The notes beneath the pieces are model-generated. The model worked only from the letters and a program-made list of their open reading frames with translations, ran no database searches and was not told the DNA's origin. Both the position numbers and the translations under genes were made by a program. From positions 1 through 15,233 of the forward strand of contig NZ_OMOQ01000011.1 of NCBI RefSeq assembly GCF_900302475.1: a stretch of DNA of 15,233 bases, in the 5' to 3' direction. This DNA is from Defluviimonas aquaemixtae (GTDB lineage: Bacteria > Pseudomonadota > Alphaproteobacteria > Rhodobacterales > Rhodobacteraceae). Below, piece by piece: positions 8,501-15,233 of this stretch (positions within the stretch are counted from its first letter, which is position 1; the number at the start of each line of letters is the position of its first letter).

Positions 8501-9667
8501 ATGGATGGTGGTGGCAATCTCGAATCGCGGCCAGCCGAAGCTGTCTCGGTCGCGGTGTCGGCTGAGAGCGACGCAACCGCAGCAGTGGCAGAGATCATGG
8601 ATCGGCTGCGCGGCACCGACGCGAGCTTCATTCTGTTCTTCGTGCCGTACGCGATGGATCGGGCGGCCTTGGTGTCCGCGCTGGCTGCCACGCCGTCGCC
8701 GGCTGCCTTCGGTTGCACGACTGCGGGTCAGATCACGCCACAGGGATATGATAGCGATGCGATGGTGGCGCTTGCCTTCCACCGTAGACATTTCCGCGTC
8801 GCCTCGGCACTGATAAAGCCGATTACGGCGGTCGATATCGCCGAGGTCGTGCGTCGGACCGAGCAGCTGGCGGCCCGGTTTCCCGCTATGCCGGGGCGTC
8901 GGCGTCTGGCTCTTTTCTTCGCCGACGGGCTGTCCAAGCAGGAAGACATTATTGTTGCCGCGCTGGAGGCCGGGTTGAAGGACATCCCGGTCTTTGGCGG
9001 ATCGGCCGGCGATGGGCTTGCCTTCGAGGAAACCTTTGTGCTGCACGAAGGCAGTTTTCACAGCGGTGCGGCGCTTCTTCTTCTTCTCGAGACCGACTTG
9101 TCGTTCCGCGGTCTTGGCTTCGATCATTTCCAGCCGACGGACAAGCGCATGGTCGTCACGCGCGCGGTGCCCGAAGAGCGTCTGGTCCTCGAAATCAACG
9201 GCTCGCCAGCGGCGCGGGAATACGCCCGCCTCGTCGGCGTTCCGGTCGATGAGCTGTCGCCAATCGTCTTCGCCGAGAACCCGGTACTAGTGCGAAACGG
9301 CAATATCTATCACGTGCGGGCGATACAGCAGAAGCACGGCAATGGCGGACTGACGTTCTTCTCGGCCATCGATAACGGCCTGCTGCTCACGCTCGGCCGG
9401 GGTATGGAGATCATTCGCACGCTAAACTCCGGGCTGAGCGTATGCGACCAAACCGGCGAAGCGCCCGATATCATCCTCGGTTTCGACTGTTACCTGCGCA
9501 AGCTCGAGATCGAGCACAAGGGGCTCGCGGCTGCGGCGTCGGAGGCGTTCCGCGCGCATCGAGTGGTCGGATTCAACACCTACGGCGAACAGCATCTCGG
9601 TGTCCATGTGAACCAGACATTTGTTGGGATTGCATTTTTCCGCCCAGAGAACGGAGCGCCGCTGTGA
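8501..9667 (+). CDS. FIST domain sensor protein (NosP-like)
   Basis: A 388-residue cytosolic protein with the FIST N-terminal domain (about 40-215) and FIST_C domain (about 225-380). Landmarks are GCTTAGQIT (71-79), GGSAGDG (166-172), GFDCYLRKLE (327-336) and the C-terminal GFNTYGEQH-GVHVNQTFVGIAF (357-380), which is rich in conserved His and Asn. FIST proteins are small-ligand sensors; the NosP subgroup binds haem and nitric oxide and is encoded next to the kinase NahK. Here the kinase gene begins inside this stop codon (GTGA overlap), so the two are translationally coupled and the protein probably modulates that kinase. GGAGAGGG precedes the ATG at a longish spacing of about 11 nt. Haem binding is inferred, not visible. 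Confidence 0.88.
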   Translation: MDGGGNLESRPAEAVSVAVSAESDATAAVAEIMDRLRGTDASFILFFVPYAMDRAALVSALAATPSPAAFGCTTAGQITPQGYDSDAMVALAFHRRHFRVASALIKPITAVDIAEVVRRTEQLAARFPAMPGRRRLALFFADGLSKQEDIIVAALEAGLKDIPVFGGSAGDGLAFEETFVLHEGSFHSGAALLLLLETDLSFRGLGFDHFQPTDKRMVVTRAVPEERLVLEINGSPAAREYARLVGVPVDELSPIVFAENPVLVRNGNIYHVRAIQQKHGNGGLTFFSAIDNGLLLTLGRGMEIIRTLNSGLSVCDQTGEAPDIILGFDCYLRKLEIEHKGLAAAASEAFRAHRVVGFNTYGEQHLGVHVNQTFVGIAFFRPENGAPL

Positions 9668-11931
9668 TCGACCCTACTGAACCGCTTGAAGTGCAAGTCA
9701 CCAAGCAGGCAAAGATCATCGACGCACTGATCTCGCGCAGCGAGCGCGGGCACGAAGTCGGCGGCTCGGCCTATTCGCTTTTCCAGTCCGCGATCGCGCT
9801 TCAGGCCGCCGTCTGGGAAAAGACCAAGGACCTGGAACACGCTCTCGACACCCTTGGCCGCGCAAGCACCGAGCTGGAACACGCACAGCGCTCGCAGGAG
9901 CAGATGCAGAAAACGCTCGCAGATGCGATGATCGCGATGGAAGGTGGCTTCGCGCTGTTTTCCGAGGAGCGCCTTCAGGTCTGCAACGATCTTTTCCGGC
10001 ATCTTCTGCCGGATGTGGAGCCGATTGTCGAACCCGGCCTTCCCTTCGACGACTATGTTCGCGCCGTCGAGGTCAGCCGGTATCTCAGCCCCCGAGACAA
10101 GAAGCGCGCTGCCAGGGTCGCCAGCCCGATGAACCAACCTTACGACCGGCGCTTTTCCAGCCAGGTGGTCGCGCTCAAGAACGACCGATGGTTCCAGATA
10201 TCCTATCGTCAGACCACCTCGGGCAACATCGTCGTCCTGCAGACCGAGATTAGCGAGATCGTGCGGCAGAACCGGCGCGAAAAGGACCGCCTGATTGATC
10301 AGCATGCCCAGTTTCTTCAGGCCGCCTTCGATCACATGCCGCTCGGCGTCTGCACGTTCTCGGCGGCGGGTGAGTTGTTAGTCCGAAATGAACGGTTTGG
10401 CGAGCTGCTTGGTGTGCCGCTCTCACTTCTGGAAAAGGGCACCGATTTCCGCAGGATCGTCGAATATGTCGAACGCTATGAAGTGCTTCTGCCGCAGCAC
10501 GCAGATGGAGGCCGGGCGCTCGGCGACTGGGCCAAAGAGCTGAGACGCTGCGGTGTCGTTCACGAACGGTTCCGCCGACCCGACGGTGTCGCTCTCGACA
10601 TGCAGATCCACACGCTGCCGGATGCCGGCCTTATCGTTTCCATCATGGATGTCACGGTCGAGACCGAGGCAGCAGAGACGCGCCAGCGGATCAACGAAAC
10701 CCTCGAACGGCGGGTCGAGGAACGGACGGCCGAGCTGACCGAGGCCAATCGCCTCTTGCGGATCCGATCGCAGGAACAGGCGAATGCGGAAGAGGCGCTG
10801 CTCTTGGCCAAGGAAGCCGCCGAAGGGGCGCATATGTCGAAGACGCGGTTCCTGGCGGCGGCGAGCCATGACCTCCTTCAGCCAATCAACGCCGCGAAGC
10901 TCTACATCTCCACCCTGAAGGAGAAAGTCACTCAGCCGGCCGCAGCCGATACGGTGGAACGGCTCGGTCGCTCCTTCGCGTCGATGGAGTCGCTGCTTCA
11001 TGCGCTTCTAGACATCTCCAGGCTCGACAGCCCGGCGGCCGAGTTCAGCGTAACCTCGTTCTGCTTGGACGGGCCAATGCGGTCGTTGGAGGCTGACCTG
11101 TTACCGCTGGCGGTGGAAAAGGGGATTGGGCTGAAGGTCCTGCCCTCCACGCGCTGGGTGGCCTCGGATCAGCGCTACCTGATGCGCTGTCTGCAAAATC
11201 TTGTAGTGAACGCGATCCAGTACACCGAAACGGGGCGTGTACTGGTCGGCTGCCGGATCGCTGGGGCGTCGCTCCTGGTTGAGGTCTGGGACACCGGTAT
11301 CGGCATTTCCGAGGCGGATCAAACGCGAATCTTCAATGAATTCACGCGCGTTAAAGAGACGCGATCCGCGTCCGGAGTTGGCCTTGGCCTGTCGATCGTG
11401 GAACGTGCGTGCCGGCACCTCGGGCACCGCGTGAACGTACATTCGACACTCGGAAAGGGGTCGGTCTTTTCGATCGAGGTCCCGCTCGCGCAGCCCGGCA
11501 TCAAGGAGTTGAGTGACGTCGGAACGGTTGACGCGGAGCCGCGCGGCGCGCTCGACCTGATCGTCATGATCGTCGAGAACGACGCGGATGTCCTGCATGC
11601 GACGACGCAGCAGCTCCATGGCTGGGGCGCAGGGGTGCTTGGCGTTGCCTCGACGCAAGAGGCGCTCGAGACGATGGCTTCGATCGGCACGCCGCCGGAC
11701 ATCATCCTTGCGGACTATCAGCTTGATGACGGCGACACGGGCGTCGAAACGATCCGTGCGCTGAGACAGGCGGCAGGCGCCGAGATCCCGGCAATCGTGA
11801 TCACCGCGAACCGGTCCCGATCGCTGCACGCCCTGGGGGCGGAGATGTCGTTCTCGGTGCTGACGAAGCCCGTGCAACTGTCGCGCCTGCGCGCGCTGAT
11901 CGACTGGAAAACGCGACGCCGCGCCGCATGA
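9664..11931 (+). CDS. hybrid sensor histidine kinase, PAS-PAS-HisKA-HATPase-REC (NahK/ErcS'/FlhS-like)
   Basis: GTG start at 9664, overlapping the FIST stop as GTGA, gives 755 residues. The frame is open further upstream, but that part lies within the FIST gene. There are no membrane segments, so it is a soluble kinase. Order: N-terminal helical region (SAYSLFQSAIALQAAVWEK) and coiled coil to about 85; PAS about 87-200; PAS about 215-335; coiled coil with RRVEERTAELTEANRLL to about 390; HisKA with His402 (AAASHDLLQP); HATPase with Asn512/Asn516 (QNLVVNAIQYT), WDTGIGI (542-548) and GVGLGLSIVE; receiver domain about 620-750 with Asp684 (ILADYQLDD) and Lys in TKPVQ. The N-terminus resembles the ErcS'/NahK group, in which ErcS' acts in regulation of quinoprotein ethanol oxidation in Pseudomonas. 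It probably phosphorylates the regulator encoded at 7756. Confidence 0.93.
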   Translation: MIDPTEPLEVQVTKQAKIIDALISRSERGHEVGGSAYSLFQSAIALQAAVWEKTKDLEHALDTLGRASTELEHAQRSQEQMQKTLADAMIAMEGGFALFSEERLQVCNDLFRHLLPDVEPIVEPGLPFDDYVRAVEVSRYLSPRDKKRAARVASPMNQPYDRRFSSQVVALKNDRWFQISYRQTTSGNIVVLQTEISEIVRQNRREKDRLIDQHAQFLQAAFDHMPLGVCTFSAAGELLVRNERFGELLGVPLSLLEKGTDFRRIVEYVERYEVLLPQHADGGRALGDWAKELRRCGVVHERFRRPDGVALDMQIHTLPDAGLIVSIMDVTVETEAAETRQRINETLERRVEERTAELTEANRLLRIRSQEQANAEEALLLAKEAAEGAHMSKTRFLAAASHDLLQPINAAKLYISTLKEKVTQPAAADTVERLGRSFASMESLLHALLDISRLDSPAAEFSVTSFCLDGPMRSLEADLLPLAVEKGIGLKVLPSTRWVASDQRYLMRCLQNLVVNAIQYTETGRVLVGCRIAGASLLVEVWDTGIGISEADQTRIFNEFTRVKETRSASGVGLGLSIVERACRHLGHRVNVHSTLGKGSVFSIEVPLAQPGIKELSDVGTVDAEPRGALDLIVMIVENDADVLHATTQQLHGWGAGVLGVASTQEALETMASIGTPPDIILADYQLDDGDTGVETIRALRQAAGAEIPAIVITANRSRSLHALGAEMSFSVLTKPVQLSRLRALIDWKTRRRAA

Positions 11932-12010
11932 GGGGCTTCCCACCGACCTAGGTCGCTGATGACACTTGCGCCGATGCAGCTAAGCTCGCGGAAGCCAAGG
12001 GGACGAATTC

Positions 12011-12367
12011 ATGCGCCGACTTGCCAGAGCCCTTGTCGTTGTCACGACGCTCATTCCCGTTGCCGGCCGCGGTCAGGACGTGGCCGAGCGGCTGAACGAC
12101 TATCCTACCGAGGCGCGCGCCGACTATGTGTTCGGCTGCATGGCCGCGAATGGGCAAGACCGGCTCACGCTGCAGAAATGCGCCTGTTCGATCGACATGA
12201 TCGCCTCGATCCTGCCCTACGACGCCTATGTGGAGGCCGAGACGGTCCTCTCCCTGCAATTGGGCACAGGAGAGCAGCTTTCGATGTTCAAGACCATGCA
12301 CGATGCGACGGAAGCGGTGGCGACGCTTCGCCGGGCCCAGGCCGAGGCGGAGATGATTTGCTTCTAG
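12011..12367 (+). CDS. small exported four-cysteine protein, unknown function
   Basis: A 118-residue protein. AAGGGGA lies about 6 nt before the ATG. The N-terminus MRRLARALVVVTTLIPVAGRG-QD looks like a signal peptide with cleavage near residues 20-22. The mature protein has Cys43 (VFGCMAANG), a CxC pair at 57/59 (LQKCACSID) and Cys117 next to the C-terminus (EMICF). Even number and spacing suggest two disulfides or a metal site in the periplasm. The remainder is helical and acidic (DAYVEAETVLSLQLG). I do not recognise a named family. It follows the kinase by 79 bp on the same strand and ends 3 bp from the stop of the convergent SoxYZ-like gene, so it sits between regulators and quinoprotein accessory genes. 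Confidence 0.8.
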   Translation: MRRLARALVVVTTLIPVAGRGQDVAERLNDYPTEARADYVFGCMAANGQDRLTLQKCACSIDMIASILPYDAYVEAETVLSLQLGTGEQLSMFKTMHDATEAVATLRRAQAEAEMICF

Positions 12368-12370
12368 ACG

Positions 12371-13174
12371 TCATGCAGGCGGCACCTTCGGAAGCACCGC
12401 GTCGAAGACATTGCCTTCCGTATCCACTGCGTGGACTTTCAGCTCCGGCGCCCCGTTGTCGGTGTAGTCGAAGCGGAAAACGGGGTTCTCCGAGATGGAG
12501 ATGCCGCCCTCGAGCGAAAACAGCAGTTCGTCGCCCTGGTAGACTTCCAATTCGTGGATGAAGTGGGGCGGGATGAACAACTGCGTGATCTGATCGCGCT
12601 GCAATCCCGAATAATTCGGATGCCGGATCATGATCTGTGCCTCGCGCCGCGCGGTTGATTGCAGCGGTTCTGCCGCGTCGAACATCCTCAGGCGCATCTC
12701 TCCCATCCCGGCGAGCGCGGCGGCGGGATCCTTGGTCGCCGGCGCTGAACAGCCGCCGGATGCCTTGACGAAGCGCCCCGTCATGAAGCTGCCCGCCTCG
12801 GTCTCGGCAATGGCCCGCAAGTTGGAATACTGGTCCACCCGCACCCGGGTTTCGAACTTGAGCGGATGCATCGCGGGACCGAAACGGAACTCGCCGGCGA
12901 GCGGGGCCGGGTTTTCGTCGATCACGAGCTTCAGCGCAGTGATCTCGCGGCCCGGATCGGTCTGTTCGATCACGATCGGAACCGTCGCAGCGTCCTCAGC
13001 GCGGTAGGGCGCCTCCAATCGGATGAGGCTTTCGCCGTCCTGAAGGGCCACTTCGCCGATGATGTCCCCTGAAATGTCGGTCCAGGTCTGACTCTCGACC
13101 AGCGGGTTCTCTGCCGCGCTGGCCGGCAGCAGCGCAACGAGCGCCAAGGTCATGCCTGCGATCACATGCTTCAT
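12371..13174 (-). CDS. quinoprotein dehydrogenase-associated SoxYZ-like carrier protein
   Basis: A 267-residue exported protein with signal peptide MKHVIAGMTLALVALLPASA and likely cleavage after residue 20. Residues about 25-145 resemble SoxY and include SGGCSAP with Cys142, in the position of the SoxY carrier cysteine that normally sits in a C-terminal GGCGG arm. Residues about 165-267 resemble SoxZ (IRHPNYSGLQRDQI, FIPPHFIHELEVYQGDELL). In sulfur oxidation SoxYZ carries substrates as a cysteine adduct. A fused form accompanies PQQ dehydrogenases as part of the predicted quinoprotein relay system, whose cargo is not established. GGAG precedes the ATG at about 8 nt. It is divergent from the MBL hydrolase gene, with which it likely works. 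Confidence 0.9.
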   Translation of the reverse strand: MKHVIAGMTLALVALLPASAAENPLVESQTWTDISGDIIGEVALQDGESLIRLEAPYRAEDAATVPIVIEQTDPGREITALKLVIDENPAPLAGEFRFGPAMHPLKFETRVRVDQYSNLRAIAETEAGSFMTGRFVKASGGCSAPATKDPAAALAGMGEMRLRMFDAAEPLQSTARREAQIMIRHPNYSGLQRDQITQLFIPPHFIHELEVYQGDELLFSLEGGISISENPVFRFDYTDNGAPELKVHAVDTEGNVFDAVLPKVPPA

Positions 13175-13305
13175 TTCGCCTGCTCCATGTTTCCGCGCTC
13201 TGGAACCTTATCACAAAGGCCGTGAACCCGAAATCAAGCCTTTCGGAGGTGTGGCGTCGCGCCACGCCGGACCGCAATATGACGCTGCCGCAGGCGGAGA
13301 GGATG

Positions 13306-14340
13306 ATGTTCGAAGCGATCGCATCGATCTGCATCGAAACGGGCGGGGAAACCATTTGCCGCTACGCGCTCTTGCCGGGCTTCGCGGCGGACACCGAGGC
13401 GGGATGCCTCGCCGCGCTCCACGAAGGCGAGGTGGAGTTGTCGGGGCAAACCGGACCTCCGTCTTGTGTGCGGCGCCGGGCATCACGTCTGTTGTTCACG
13501 GAAATCGCTCCGGGCGTTTTCGCCCATCGCGGAGCGATAGAGGAGCCGGGGCCGGGCAATCTCGGCGACGTCTCGAACATCGGCTTCGTAATCGGAGAGA
13601 ACGCGATCGCGGTGATCGACGCGGGCGGGTCGCGCGCCGTGGGCGAAGAGGTCTACCTCGCGATCCGGGAACGGTCCGACCTGCCGATCCTCGCCGTCAT
13701 TCTTACGCACATGCATCCCGACCATGTCTTCGGAGCAGGCCCGCTGGCAGAGTCCGGGGCCGAAGTCATCGGCCGCGCGGGCCTCAGCCGCGCGCTGGCA
13801 GAGCGGAGCGGCAACTATTCCGAAGGCTTCACCGGCCTCATTGGGCCCGAGGGATTTTTGGGTACCCGCGTCGTCTCGCCCGATCGCGAGGTAAAGGCGG
13901 AAGAAATGCTCGATCTCGGCAATCGCACCCTGCACCTTGTCGCGCGGCCGACGGCTCACACCGCAACTGACCTGACAGTGGCTGACTTGGCCAGCGGCGT
14001 CGTCTTCGCCGGCGATCTGGTTTTCGCGGAGCATGCACCCGCGCTCGACGGCTCTCTGAAAGGCTGGCAAGCCACGCTCGCGGCGATCCGCGAAGAACCC
14101 GCCGCGCTTCTCGTGCCGGGTCATGGTGGACCAACCCTGCCTTGGCCCGAGGGCGGCGCGGCCCTGTCGGCGTATCTCGCCGCACTCGAGGAGGACACGC
14201 GGAACGCGATCGAGGCAGGCGTGCCGCTCAGCACAGCCGCGGCCACGATCGGGCGCGGGGAGGCCGCGAACTGGTCGCTCTTCGATCTCTACAACGCCCG
14301 TAACGCGACGGTCGCCTACACGGAACTCGAATGGGAATAG
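13306..14340 (+). CDS. quinoprotein relay system zinc metallohydrolase (MBL fold, SoxH-like)
   Basis: A metallo-beta-lactamase-fold hydrolase of 344 residues from ATG 13306. The zinc motif THMHPDH gives His135, His137, Asp139 and His140; further ligands are His218 (PTAHTATDL), Asp237 (FAGDLVF) and His273 (VPGHGGP). These are all the residues expected for a two-metal site. The N-terminal region MFEAIASICIETG...CRYALLPGF with paired cysteines is typical of the quinoprotein-associated subgroup. Start choice: GGAG is 6 nt before 13306; ATG 13279 and GTG 13222 (372 residues) are in frame alternatives with poorer ribosome sites. No clear signal peptide is visible at any of these starts. The protein may act on the SoxYZ-like carrier adduct, by analogy to SoxH; this is inference. 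It ends 4 bp from the next convergent gene. Confidence 0.9.
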   Translation: MFEAIASICIETGGETICRYALLPGFAADTEAGCLAALHEGEVELSGQTGPPSCVRRRASRLLFTEIAPGVFAHRGAIEEPGPGNLGDVSNIGFVIGENAIAVIDAGGSRAVGEEVYLAIRERSDLPILAVILTHMHPDHVFGAGPLAESGAEVIGRAGLSRALAERSGNYSEGFTGLIGPEGFLGTRVVSPDREVKAEEMLDLGNRTLHLVARPTAHTATDLTVADLASGVVFAGDLVFAEHAPALDGSLKGWQATLAAIREEPAALLVPGHGGPTLPWPEGGAALSAYLAALEEDTRNAIEAGVPLSTAAATIGRGEAANWSLFDLYNARNATVAYTELEWE

Positions 14341-14344
14341 ATCG

Positions 14345-14938
14345 TCACTCGGGCATATGCTTCAGGAGGATCTGCGCGATGGCATAGGCGCGCTTTTCCA
14401 GGATGACCGGCGTTTCGCAGACATAGGTCAGGGCCCGTTCCCTGTCGCGGTAAATGCGCTCGTCCCAGTCGATCTCCGCTTCGAGCGCGTCCATGCGGTC
14501 GAAGTCAGGTTCTTCGGCGGCCTCGAGAGCGGACATCTCCGAATGCGCCGCGTCGATCTTTTCGGCGAGCGCGATCTGGCTGCGTGCATAGCGGACGATC
14601 CCGTCCAGAACCCTTTTCCGGTCGCGGTCGATGCGTGCGAAGGCGGCAAGGAAGATGGCCCCCAGATCGTCCGCGGTCAGATCCGGGTGCGCGGCGATGT
14701 AACCGGCGACGCGCGCCTCAGCCGCCTCGATCGCGACCCGGCGCAGCGCCAGGGCTGCTGCCAGATCCGCAGCCTCGCCCACGGCCTGCGCATCATTGGG
14801 GGGAGAGGGCCACATGACGCCCGGCGAAAGCGCGCCGGTCCGTCGTTGGATGCAGGGCCAGTCCGGGTCGTCCGATGCGGCGACAGCCGTCTCGGCCAAT
14901 CCGAGCATCGCGCAGATGAAGAATGAGATTGTCCGCAT
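14345..14938 (-). CDS. exported helical protein with DWPC motif, unknown function
   Basis: A 197-residue protein. The start at 14938 gives a good signal peptide, MRTISFFICAMLGLAETAVA, with cleavage near residue 20-21, and GGGAG lies about 10 nt upstream; the frame stays open to 15223 but into the control region of the next gene. The mature N-terminus reads DDPDWPCIQRRTGALSPGVMW. Cys29 there and Cys174 (TYVCETP) are the only mature cysteines and could pair. Residues about 55-195 are mostly charged amphipathic helix (RVAIEAAEARVAGYI, AEEPDFDRMDALEAEIDWDE), perhaps coiled. I recall similar WPC-starting exported proteins near quinoprotein alcohol dehydrogenases, but know no assigned function. It is divergent from adhI and convergent with the MBL gene. 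Confidence 0.8.
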   Translation of the reverse strand: MRTISFFICAMLGLAETAVAASDDPDWPCIQRRTGALSPGVMWPSPPNDAQAVGEAADLAAALALRRVAIEAAEARVAGYIAAHPDLTADDLGAIFLAAFARIDRDRKRVLDGIVRYARSQIALAEKIDAAHSEMSALEAAEEPDFDRMDALEAEIDWDERIYRDRERALTYVCETPVILEKRAYAIAQILLKHMPE

Positions 14939-14966
14939 CCAGTCGTCACTCCCTTGCCACGGACCG

Positions 14967-14996
14967 AGTATACGCCCAGCCCGCCGGTTCGCCCAA
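14967..14996 (-). promoter_or_regulatory. candidate promoter for the DWPC protein (TTGGGC-N18-TATACT)
   Basis: On the minus strand TTGGGC (14996-14991) and TATACT (14972-14967) are 18 bp apart and the -10 ends 28 bp before the ATG. The -10 hexamer is the same as that proposed for the divergent dehydrogenase gene. Confidence 0.45.
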
Positions 14997-15024
14997 GCAG
15001 AGGACGTACAAACTAAGGTCTCAA

Positions 15025-15052
15025 TTGTCGGTGGTGCGCCCGGGCCTATACT
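15025..15052 (+). promoter_or_regulatory. candidate promoter for the class III alcohol dehydrogenase (TTGTCG-N16-TATACT)
   Basis: TTGTCG (15025-15030) and TATACT (15047-15052) are 16 bp apart, 48 bp before the ATG. A TTGACA hexamer (15052-15057) overlaps the -10 but has no -10 of its own downstream. The weak -35 would fit activation by the nearby two-component system; this is inference. Confidence 0.45.
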
Positions 15053-15100
15053 TGACATTAAAGCCCCGCAGAGGGTGGGAAATTCTCTGGGAGGTCTGAC

Positions 15101-15233
15101 ATGCGCAGCCGCGCCGCTGTTGCCGTTGCCGCTGGAAAACCGTTGGAGATCATGGACGTCGAGCTTGCCGGGCCGAAGTCTGGCGAGGTGATGGTCGAGA
15201 TCAGGGCGACGGGCATCTGCCACACCGACGAGT
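15101..15233 (+). CDS. adhI: S-(hydroxymethyl)glutathione dehydrogenase / class III alcohol dehydrogenase (N-terminus, cut by window edge)
   Basis: The first 44 codons are visible: [20 protein letters not shown]...[17 protein letters not shown]. This is the N-terminus of zinc-dependent class III alcohol dehydrogenase, which oxidises S-hydroxymethylglutathione, the formaldehyde-glutathione adduct, to S-formylglutathione with NAD+. Cys40 in GICHTD is the first catalytic zinc ligand. GGGAGG sits 6 nt before the ATG. The gene is called adhI in Rhodobacter, flhA in Paracoccus and frmA in enterobacteria; a full protein of about 370-375 residues would continue beyond the window. Its presence ties the locus to formaldehyde removal. 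Confidence 0.9.
   Translation, partial: MRSRAAVAVAAGKPLEIMDVELAGPKSGEVMVEIRATGICHTDE

Noticed and set aside
9442..9663. Upstream extension of the kinase reading frame into the FIST gene.
   Set aside because: This part overlaps the conserved C-terminal FIST motif in another frame and has shadow composition. GTG 9664 with the GTGA overlap is better.
11101..11943. 280-codon open frame on the minus strand inside the kinase gene.
   Set aside because: Lies opposite conserved HATPase and receiver motifs; Arg-rich shadow frame with no recognisable motif.
15052..15057. TTGACA as the -35 box of adhI.
   Set aside because: No acceptable -10 at 16-18 bp downstream. TTGTCG-N16-TATACT just upstream is more coherent.
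14939..15223. Upstream extension of the DWPC protein to 15223.
   Set aside because: It would put the signal peptide inside the protein and run through the adhI ribosome site and start.

Overview
The window is GC-rich DNA (low-to-mid 60s % GC by eye) with strong G/C third-position bias. The gene content points to an alphaproteobacterium, most likely Rhodobacterales (Rhodobacter/Paracoccus/Roseobacter type). Evidence for this is a divergent oxyR-katG pair, a class III alcohol dehydrogenase of the AdhI/FlhA type at the right edge, and 'quinoprotein relay' genes of the kind found beside PQQ alcohol dehydrogenases such as XoxF. This is inference from protein character; no database search was possible.

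Left part (1-5344): the last 41 codons of an unidentified gene, then the peroxide-defence pair oxyR (minus) and katG (plus). They share a 346-bp intergenic region with a candidate OxyR operator. katG ends in a textbook intrinsic terminator. A 484-residue aldehyde dehydrogenase follows on the minus strand, with a 9-bp direct repeat in its promoter region. The 444 bp upstream of it (5345-5788) hold no convincing gene.

Middle (5789-7394): a 54-residue lipoprotein, then, convergent to it, a minus-strand pair: an exported pentapeptide-repeat protein followed with a TGATG overlap by a GNAT acetyltransferase. The acetyltransferase reading frame is broken by an extra AG in an AGAGAG tract, so it is listed as a pseudogene or frameshift.

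Right part (7756-15233): this looks like one functional neighbourhood for methanol/formaldehyde (or other short-chain alcohol) oxidation. It has a LuxR-type response regulator, a FIST-domain sensor (NosP-like) and a hybrid histidine kinase (NahK/ErcS'-like), which together form a signalling triad resembling by position the FlhRS/RfdRS regulators of formaldehyde metabolism. After these come a small exported four-cysteine protein, a SoxYZ-like fusion carrier (minus), a metallo-beta-lactamase-fold hydrolase (plus), an exported 197-residue protein with a DWPC motif (minus), and the start of the glutathione-dependent formaldehyde dehydrogenase gene (plus). Two pairs meet tail to tail with only 3-4 bp between stop codons. 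The expected PQQ dehydrogenase and cytochrome c are not in the window and would be looked for to the right.

Working model (inference): a cytosolic FIST/kinase/regulator module senses a small molecule and controls periplasmic quinoprotein alcohol oxidation. The SoxYZ-like carrier, the MBL hydrolase and several small exported proteins of unknown function support that oxidation, and AdhI removes the formaldehyde. KatG and the aldehyde dehydrogenase would deal with peroxide and aldehyde by-products, but their link to the cluster rests only on proximity. I saw no tRNA, rRNA, CRISPR, insertion sequence or phage gene.
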